Source: Owenia fusiformis | Lineage: Eukaryota > Annelida > Polychaeta > Sabellida > Oweniidae | Assembly: GCA_903813345.2 (NCBI GenBank) | Contig: CAIIXF020000004.1 | Coordinates: 10,176,196-10,240,195 of the forward strand | Direction of reading: 5' to 3' | Length of the DNA: 64,000 nucleotides | Part shown: positions 52,501 to 62,100 of the stretch, piece after piece | Layout: every line of letters begins with the position of its first letter | Numbering within the stretch: the stretch's first letter is position 1 | Program-made: the position numbers and the translations under genes | The notes under the pieces: generated by a model | Database searches by the model: none | Seen by the model: only the letters and a program-made list of their open reading frames with translations | What the model was told of the DNA's origin: nothing

Positions 52501-52870
52501 AAAACAAAGACTAAGACAAAGAGAACTAAGCAATTAATCCTTTTGTTATCATTAAATGTTAGATTCTTATTTTTTTATTGTACAATATTAAGACTTCTGT
52601 CTCCGATTGTTATGCAGGTATGTGTATAAAATCATGTGACCAACATTATCGTGGAAACTCCCATATTCATTCTCATAATGTCTTACAGCTATTTCGCAAA
52701 TGACATAATCCTAAACAACATGTGGACATAATATTGCAGAACTGAGCGAAAAGAAAGGTGGAACAAATCAGATTAAGATATCTTATTTTTGAAATGCACA
52801 AAGGGCAACAGTTGAAGCACAAAAGTTAAAGGCGTTGTGAAATAGATCGTGCTTTTATATGATCTCCTTC
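46511..52870. other. Gene-poor intergenic DNA
   Basis: No complete gene is recognised. Content I can name: a degenerate inverted copy of a putative exon at 47862-47938, homopolymer G or C runs at about 48240-48257, 48993-49002 and 50350-50364, and simple AT-rich sequence elsewhere. Open frames of 60-110 codons in this stretch (for example 50381-50713 and 49024-49278) lack codon structure, splice context or family motifs. Confidence 0.5.
47862..47938 (+). pseudogene. Broken copy of the putative exon at 52884-52979
   Basis: CTGCGTGCAGAGTCTA, then AACTAC, GAAGTGAAGTC and AATGCAAAGGGTA follow the same order as the complement of 52880-52960. In the matching frame (TLRAES) it has stop codons and small length changes. 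It keeps the GCAAAGG/GTA splice-donor-like end. Orientation is opposite to the intact copy. Confidence 0.5.
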
Positions 52871-52883
52871 TATAGTACCCTAC

Positions 52884-52979
52884 CCTTTGCATTTGTTCGA
52901 CTTCACAAATGAGCGTTTCGTCTTCTCGTAGTTTATAATTAGACTCTGCACGCAGCGTAATAGTGCCCTCATTATCCAT
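52884..52979 (-). CDS. Possible first coding exon of an unknown minus-strand gene
   Basis: On the minus strand ATG at 52979 opens a 32-codon frame reading MDNEGTITLRAESNYKLRED and ending VEQMQR, followed at once by a consensus-like donor GTAGGG. The acidic, well-balanced composition and the existence of a decayed inverted copy 5 kb away suggest that it was a real exon. I could not find the next exon between here and 46.5 kb, and I do not recognise the protein, so this may itself be a fragment of a duplicated gene. Confidence 0.35.
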
Positions 52980-54767
52980 GTTCAGGGGCGTAGCGTCATC
53001 ACCGTGGTTACTATAGCAACTGTGAAATGTTAAGTAGTAGGCGTATATACATGAAACTTTGGCAGTGTAAGGGAATAGGATATGGGCATATACATATTAA
53101 CTAGAAGATTGGTCCATTGTTGCTTGGTAACACTTTTAACTTTCTAATTACGCCAATTGATTCTCGACCAGTGCCCGAATTTTTTCTAGGACGTGAGTAG
53201 AATTACCTAAAAAATTGTACTCATGTGAACATGACTAATCATTAACATTATTTATTAATTATAATTAGATAGCATACTACTCGACCTTGCCCATCAGATA
53301 AAATGATTTAACACCTTTGATAAAACGCTCAAAAAATAAATAAATTTTCAATCTGAAGTCTTTAAAGTTGTTTATCAAGCGCAAAAAGTCAGACAACGAT
53401 CCCATAAAATTAAACTTACAACATGGACTTCGGCCCTGCAGTATTGGTCAGCGTCAAGAGTAGACCGAAGAAGGGAATGTGAAGCGGTCGAAACTCATCG
53501 CTAAAACATGTGAGTAATCTAAGAATATGAAACACAATTTCAACAACATACCTCAAAACAACATTCCTTTAATTCGGCCGATTATTGAGTTTATTGATAA
53601 AGATTTACTATTTATATATTTTTTTCAAATATACCCAGTGGGGGTTTCTGACCATGACGACGGAGATCTTTCAGATCTATTTTATCATCTTAAAGAAAAG
53701 TATTATATAATGATAATTAAAACAATTGAACACTGGTATTATTAAGGATACAATGAACCCACTATCATTCTTTTCCAATGACATTGACCGACCTAATATT
53801 CACCAAAAAAACTTTCTTTTTTACAATGTTCAATGCAATACTATTCTTTATTCTTATGTTTCAATTAGTTCTTGAAAGGAATTAAACTGATTTGCTCTTA
53901 AGGTTATTGTTACCGTCTCACTTTGGCAAAGGCCCAACATCAAATGAAAATGTTCAGGATTGTAAAGAACAGCATCATTTTGAAAGAATTTTTGGCCGCC
54001 CCCCTGGTTACGGACCTGCTAAGCACATTCTAATCATTCATTAACTATTTTGATAAATGGTTGCCCAGCTAAACAACGCCATGAACTCGGTTTAGGTACT
54101 CTGTTGTTTTATCTCGTTGCAAAATGAAAATGGACCTCAAAAGTGTTTGACCAAACTCGGAAACTGTTTAAGCCATTTTGCCAAGTGCTAATTTGTTGTG
54201 ACTAGGGACAGCTAGTCTAACTGTACTGAAATTAAACTTTAACTAAGATGAAGAAAGTTCTTCAAGGACAATATTTATTGATGACAAACGGTTCAAACGA
54301 AGATAATATTCAAATCTGAATTAAGAGCTTAGTGATAGACTAATAAACGGACCTCGATTTTGACCTGGAGAATTTTTCAATTTATTTGAGTCTCTGGTAA
54401 GCAAGCTTTATTTAGGTCAAAACTACAAAGCTTAAAGGCCCCATGTAACGTTTGGAAATATGTTTTGATCATTCGTTTACTATTTTCATGACTTTAAAGG
54501 AAGTTATTTTAAAATTTGGGGAAAACTTAACAAAGGACATACGATTTCAATAGTGAAATATATCCAATGTGCCACTTCAGTGTTTTATCAAACCAAAAAA
54601 AAGTGCTTCCCAAATTACCTAAGACCTCATCGTGATGTCATTTAGGGTGCAAAAGATAATTTTTTCTATGTCAATCTTTTATAAATGTGTTAAAATTTTA
54701 AAATAAACCAATGTTGATCGTCTAACAGGTTGAAAAATAGAATATATTACTTTTAAAATATTACTGT
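52980..54767. other. Intergenic DNA, no gene seen
   Basis: AT-rich. A 72-codon open frame at 53527-53745 has no signature. The phrase CCCCCTGGTTACGGACCTGC near 54000 is a fragment of the repeat family seen at 15626-15823. Confidence 0.5.
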
Positions 54768-55175
54768 CACGCGGTACTAACTTCTACCGTTACTTTGAAT
54801 TTTTGACCTACCGGATGTTTGAAAATCAAGGATTGTGAGTCTCATACTGCACCGTTTTATTCAAACTTGTAACATTCAAATCAAAACAAAATTGCCTTTT
54901 TGTCTGTGCATTGCTTTATTGTACAGGGTCTCTCGTTTTCGCAGCGTTTTGGTCCCCAGCTGTGAGAAGCCCTTCTAACAGCTGGGGACCAAAATGCCGC
55001 TGAAAGTAAGGACTCTCTATAACAGAGTAATGTACCAAACAGAAAGGAATTTTTGTTAAGCTTTGAACGGAACAAGTTTGAAGAAAAACGGTGCAGTATG
55101 AGACTCGCAATCCTAGATTTTCAAACGTCCGGTAGGTCTAAAATTCAAATTAACGGTCGAAGTTAGTACCGCGTG
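54768..55175. mobile_element. Palindromic MITE, about 0.4 kb
   Basis: The left end CACGCGGTACTAACTTC pairs with the right end GAAGTTAGTACCGCGTG, and the arms stay complementary through most of the element. GAGTCTCATACTGCACCGTTT at 54836-54856 (21 bases less one at the end) pairs with AACGGTGCAGTATGAGACTC at 55089. The centre is a strong hairpin, TTTTGGTCCCCAGCTGT with ACAGCTGGGGACCAAAA, around 54947-54995. No target duplication is evident. Confidence 0.85.
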
Positions 55176-55331
55176 GCTGTGCCATTGGTTCTATGAGAAA
55201 TAAAATTTGGAAATGCATTTTTCTGTTAACCACTGCAATGATGAGTTAATTTCTCGCTTACTTATCAACCAATTTTTCAACAAAAGACCTGTGAGGATGA
55301 ATGTTAAGCATTGGTGTGGATTAATCGCTTA

Positions 55332-55959
55332 CACCCCAGTCACATTTCCTACTGCGACCATGCGGTCTATCATTTCTGCGATCAGTAACTTTCTGCGGTC
55401 GGATGCTTTTGTAGTCACATTTCCTACGGTAGCCACAAGGCGAATTTCTGTCGATAAAAGTTAATGTTTGTTTATTTATCTTAATTATACCAGTACAATT
55501 TAAAAATGCTACTTATAGCGCTAGGATACAATATTTGAGTGACCAATATTGACTCAATCATTCAAAATATACGTTGCTGTGTTATCAGTGACCTTACATC
55601 AAACAGTATACCTATTGCGTTGTGTTCACAGCTAAGATATGACCTGAAAACTGTTTCCAAAGGTACATAACCCATTAAAACACGACGGCAGACGCAAGTA
55701 ATCCCGAAATGCGGCCACCGTGGGACCGTTCTGCGGTCTAGCCATGGCCTGTTGATTTCTACGGGGACCGCAGAAATAAACAAATATTATTACTCCGAGT
55801 TATAATTTCTACGGCTACCCCGTGGCCTGTAAAAAATTGGATACGCCGTATGGAGACCACGAGTCGACCGTATTTTTCCTACACTCGCCGCAGAAACTCA
55901 CTGATTTAATTGATCTACGGTTGACGTACGGCTGCCGTACGACAAATGTGACTGGGGTG
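55332..55959. mobile_element. MITE with TTA target duplication (PIF/Harbinger- or CACTA-like)
   Basis: The ends CACCCCAGTCACATTT and AAATGTGACTGGGGTG are exact complements and are flanked by TTA on both sides (55329-55331, 55960-55962). A TTA duplication is the preference of PIF/Harbinger; CAC ends with a 3-bp duplication also fit CACTA. The interior is rich in short TGCGGTC, ACGGC and CTACGG words and has no transposase frame. It sits about 200 bp upstream of the nucleotidyltransferase gene exon. Confidence 0.82.
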
Positions 55960-56153
55960 TTAGTAAGGATATGTGTGAGCTCTTTAGTTGTAAACAGATT
56001 CACGATTTTTCAAAAAGTTATACAAAAAACTTTTTGAAATAATTATCACATTTTTATAACATTGAATAAGACTAATTCAATTTAATCCAGCCAATTAGTG
56101 CTTTAAACTTTATATTTGGTCTTTAGTTAGAGTATTATGTTGATTAATTTTAG

Positions 56154-59100
56154 ATGTAACCCTAAAGAAGAAGGATGGGGAATGACAGCAGCTCCCTCGG
56201 GGGTGCAGCAGATGAAGAGCCGTTGATACCTTCAGTTGGTCAGAATACATCAGGCACCGATGTAACCTCAACCCCAACGACTCTAGCAGGAATCTCTGAG
56301 ACACAAGTAGCAACAACAAATGTACCAGCTTCAGCCACCAAATCAAGTCGTAGTTGGAATTTTTTAGACTGCTGTAATTGTTTTAGTACATCAACAATCA
56401 CAAACGCTCCATCCGAGAGTAAAGACATGTCCACCGATACAGAAGCTCTATTCGAGAGGAAAGAAAAATCTACTGACACGGACTGTTTGATAAAAACGGA
56501 AAATATATCGACAAACACAGAAGCTCTATTCACGGTGAAAGAAATATCTACCGACACTGACTGTTTGATAAAAATTGAAACAACATCAACAGATACAGAG
56601 ACTCTACTTGATAAAAAAGAGAAAAAACTTGACACAGAGATCTTGAACAAACTTGAACAAGAAGAAAAAGAAATTACGAGCAAACTAAATCAACTGAATA
56701 TCATTCAAAACAACTTTGAAGAAAGAAAATCAGTTTCGAAAAAGCAGAGGGAAGAACAATCAAATAAGCACGTGAGGGCATTACGTCATATTGGTAACAT
56801 TCACAGGAGGAGAGCTAAACTTACAGCGAGGAAACTAGAATATGTGAAGTCTATCGCTCTGTATGAATGTGCTGAAGTTCACCTTCAAGAATGTTCAGAT
56901 GATGTTAAGAAACAGGAATCTGAAAAAATAAAACGAGAAAGGAAACTTACTTTGCGAGAATTCTTGAGCGGTAGTACAAAACAGGAAACATTAAATGACA
57001 AGGTTTTACAGTTTGAGGAGGATAATGACACCAACAAAGATACTCTGCGACAAATACGAGAAATTATGAAAACTAAACTTAGAAATATAAACAGAGAGCA
57101 TGGTGGATGTCCCATTGATCTAGATGAGGCACACAAAAAATTAGAAAAAGAGTACATAGAACAAGTCAGCGAAATCTTAAAATGGAATCACGGAGAAATA
57201 AAAAAGTTCATAGAATCGTTAGTGAACCAGAGTAGAAAAATGTTTGAATTTCACAATGATGACTTTGCCTTTATAGCATTTGGATCCTTCTCAAGAAAGG
57301 AAACAACACCATTTTCCGACGTAGAATTCGCAGTTGTCGTAGACACAAATGACTTTAGCATAGTTCCCCAGTATAAAGTACAATTAATGAACATCATTAT
57401 GTGTGTACACATCAAACTACTTATGCTCGGTGAAACAATTCTACCTGCTATGCACATTGACTCTCTTAAGGACTGGTATTACGATGACCGAACACACGTA
57501 TCCGTGAAGCAAGGGGTGTCCTTTGATGGATTGATGCCACATGCGAATAAAACGCCCTATTTTGAAGACCCCCAATATGAATTCTCACTCACAGACACTA
57601 AGAAAGCATTTATGAGGTACTTCGAGGCCAATGGAAATTTGAGCAAAGTACTTTACTTATATAAGGGAGATTTTGAGATTCTATATGGTGAAGATTCAGT
57701 TGCAGATGAGATGAAAGACCTTTTTGAAAAAGATGGGGTGAAACGGAATAAGATCATGGCCGGAATAATGAAAGAGTTCAAGGATGACTTAATGAAATAT
57801 TCGTGCACTAAGAAGATCTATGATGCCAAGTTTAACGAACACCTGCTAACAGATATAGAACTCAGTGTCAAGAAGGAGCTCTACCGTCTCCCGAGTGTGG
57901 TTATCAACAACCTGCTTCATCTCCTGGGAAGCAAGACAACCTGTATATGGGATGTAAAACAAGTGAAAGGCCTGAGCGATGATAACCTACATAACCTTAC
58001 AATGATCCTAGCGTTAGCTACAGAGTTCAGACTAAGATGTTACGCCGAGAATAATGGCCAAGTGGACGAGGTCAAAGGACAGCTGTTTCCTGATGTATTC
58101 CTGAAAGAAAAGGGGAAATCAGAACAGTTCATCGAGGATTTGGTATTGCGCTACTACATGACAGCTATTCCCCTAGTCTCTAGTATCGAGCAACATAGTC
58201 ACAAACGAGGGGAAACGGACGTAACTGAAGAACAGAAAGGAAAAGCATTGCTCAAAGCAGTAGGAACACAACCGCTGTATGATGCATCGCTTCTTAATCA
58301 CGCAATGGCATATCTACTGATTAGAAAACGAGAGAAGGCAAAAGAGTACCTCGGTAAAGCCAATGCGGAATATCTCAAACGAGAAAAACCTGTGGATCAC
58401 AACAAGCTTATTCTACAGATTCTCTTAAACATGTACATCAAGGATGCGTACAAAAGCAAAGAATTTTTGAACCTCGGTCCACGCGTCATTGATGCAAGTA
58501 ACAGTGATGTACTGAACACTCTGGGAAATGCATTTATACAGCGAGGTGAACCAAACGAAGCAGAGAAGGTATTGAAAGAGTGTGCAAAAAAATATGGAAC
58601 TGACGAGTGTTACACACTACTGACAACAGCTCTAGTCAAAAATCGTAAGGGTGAAGAACTACAAAAGATACTAACTGAAAAACCGGAACTACAACTAAGA
58701 GAAGTGAGTTTAAAAAAATGCCAACATAATCACTGGTCAGTTAATATTTGTAATTGACGTAATTCTTTGATATTTGAACTATATCAGGCGTATATGACAT
58801 CGAAACTCTGGAGTTTACCATTTGTTCATATACAGGGTGGTCCAAAAAGTGAACCCTTGCAACAAGCTATATCTCATTTATTATTTGCATTAATAGGCTG
58901 ATATTCTCACATGTTTTAGAGGAAGGTCTAATTTTTTTATTGGTACCATTAAGGTCACTCTGTCCTAAGTCTTGTAGAAGTTACATGACATCTATGGACA
59001 CACCTGATAAATGGGTGATGTGCTCAATCCATGCTCCACGGTTCTGGATAACTGCCGTTATGCGTGTGTTGAAGTTGTTTACTGCTTAAAAAACATTACA

Positions 59101-62100
59101 TACACAGCCAATCCCGCATCCTCCTAAGCAGGTATCCAGAAGCCGTACCTCCATCTTCCCCCTGCTACCAATTTGGAAGCGCCCGATTAAACTGAATATA
59201 TTATATATATAGAACATATTCTGGATTTTGAAGCCCTGTGATCGAAGGATGAACCAATCCACATCTACATGGAACCTATGCCACGAGGATTCATCTAGAA
59301 TCCTCATAAAACACATGGATTCCATGTGAAATACGCATGGATTTTAGGCCCATTGATCCACGTGGAATTGGAAACGTTTTTCCATATTTATTCATGTGGA
59401 ATCCTTGCAAAATATCCACGGAGAAACGTGTGACAATAATGTGGATCAAATTCACGTGGAAATAGTGTGAATGTTATGTGGAAACTACGGTGATTGCCAT
59501 ACTTATCCATGAGGATTCGATGTGGATCATATTGGGTGTGTGCAACAATTTTTTCCTTAAAATAAAGAAAAATGCTTCAAAATTACAAAATACCCCTAGA
59601 TACTAGTATGCTGGAACGAACAGTGAACAACTTCAACATTCGCGTTGCAGCAGTTATCCAGAACAGTGAAACATTGATTGAGCACATCATCCAAAATCAG
59701 GCATGTCTGTTGATGTCATGTAGCTTCTGCAAGACTTGAGACTAAGTTACCTTTATGGTACCCATAAAAACTTTAGACATTATACTAAATCATGTGAGAA
59801 TATTAGCCCATTGATGTTAAAAATAACTGAGATATTGCTTGTTGCAAGGGTTCATTTTCTTGGACCACTCTGTACCCTGATTGGGCACCACAGTTCAACG
59901 ATATCTTCCACAGCGTTTAAGGGAAGGTAACTGGGATTTTGGTTTTACAGATGATGAGATGACTGGTATACGGTGATGCGGTAACGTTATGAGAGTTTAT
60001 CATGGAGAGCTTAGATGTCCAGTTATCATGTATTGAAAACAAACACGACCGTTACCACATCATACATTTCCAGTTACCTTCCCTTAAGCGGTGGAAGATA
60101 TCATTAAACTGTGGCGCCCACGCATAGTATATGAACAAATTTTCACACTCCTGGGTTTCCATGACATATGAGCCTGTTTTGGTTGAAACATCAAAGCATA
60201 ACGTCAACTATGAAGTTGTTAAATTCGATGAAAACTAAAACTGTCGAAATCGACAATGACCGTCCGCCATCTTAGATGTGAAGGTTACGGCCATGCATGG
60301 CCATCTGAGTTAGTGTCATCAATGGTGAATATCAAGTTTGAGTTAGTTAATCAACTTCAGTTAGAGTCATTCTAAGTGAAGCTGTTTTTTTGGAATTCTC
60401 TATTAATGCGGATGTCTGACCAAATTTTCCTGGCTGTTTAAAATTGTCACTTTATTAGTTTGCATGGCGAAACATTTGGAATCCAGATTCAACTTTGTTT
60501 AGCTGGAATCGTTGGTTTATCAAAAACTAAAGAATTTTGGCCACCATTTTGAATCAACATAACTGCAGTTAGAGTCATTCAGCTGTGGAACAGTGATAAT
60601 GTAGCAATGTAGCATCGAAGTATAGCCTGTTATTATGCCCGCCCGATGCTTCATTACATATTTTGGATGAATACCGATTATATACCATTTCTATCTTTTT
60701 GGAGGGGGCATCAGTTATGAAAGAAAAAAAATATTTTCAAATTCAAAATACAGGGTGGTAAAAAAAAAACTGGAAACCCTTACACCATTTTACCTAATAT
60801 CTTTTTTATTTTAAGAAATAACTTAGCACATTTGTACATCACTCAATTTCCTACCAGCCTACCGTATTTCATGACCATCTGATTGATAGTCACCGTGTTA
60901 CAGCACTTTAAAAGAACATTCCCGGTAGTCACTATTGCGTTGAAGACCAACCTGCACATGTCGTCCAAAATGTCGCTACCAGTGGGGATATGGCAGAGAT
61001 AGAGTGTACAATAATTACCCCAGGACAATTGCAAACCTCAAATGTGAGATCATCTGTATCATTCAGGCCATACTTGCCGAGGAATACATTTGGATCATTG
61101 ACAGCTGTGCAGGTTTGTCTCCAGCGCGATGATGGCCAAACCTGAAGCATGTTGTTCAAAGAGCTGTAAAATCGTGACTATCAGTTTGATGGTCATGAAA
61201 TATGGCAGGATGGTAGAAAACTGAATAATGTACAAATGTGTGAAATATCAGGGAGTAATTTTCTAAAATGACAAAGATATGAGGAAAATGCAGGGTTTCC
61301 GTTTTTTGACCACCCTGTTGATGTTCAAAAGTTCATGAACAAGACGCATCATACAAATTTTAAGTTGTTTGAGATTGAAGGCCATGTCTTGCAATGCAAC
61401 ACTTCATTGCACGAGAAGATTAAACGAAAATTTTGTATGATTCATAACGATTCTGTGCAACATTATGCTATTTCTCACTATTTTTTTACAGTATAGAATA
61501 TATAAAATTAACTAAAAATGCAAAATGAATTATTTAAGAAAATTCTGGAACGGGCTTTTATGACTGGCGTTTTGTAAACGCAAATTGAAATAGCATTTTA
61601 TACATTTAAGTAATCGATGGCAATTTTAAATACACGTGATAAACAATAATAAACATGATATACATAGAGATTATCCTATATGAGGTTCAGGATATTGGAA
61701 TTATCCCGAGGCCAATATAATATATTTGCCCGAGGGCCGCAGGTCCCTAGGGAAAATATATTATATTGGCCAAGGGATAATCCCAATATCCTGAACCGAC
61801 TATAGGATAATATGTTTATCCTTTACCAATCTTGGTCATCTGGTTAACATTGTTCAATCGTGGAAATATTCTAGAATATTCATGTCCAATTTTGTTTTCT
61901 TGGCCGTGGACGGATTTTCCTGTTATCTCAAATATTCCCATATTTATTTTCTCAAATTTCTGATTGATTAAGTGGATGCTCCTTCTCTTTTTTAAACCAT
62001 CAAACAGATCCCGATTGTCTGTGTTTTCTCCATTGTCGTTTACAGTCATTACGCGAACGTTACAAATTATGAATAAATATGCGAGCGACGATTATGACGT

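Noticed and set aside
56240..56683. 147-codon minus-strand open frame opposite the fusion gene
   Set aside because: Serine/valine-rich shadow of the Thr/Asp repeats on the coding strand; no independent support.
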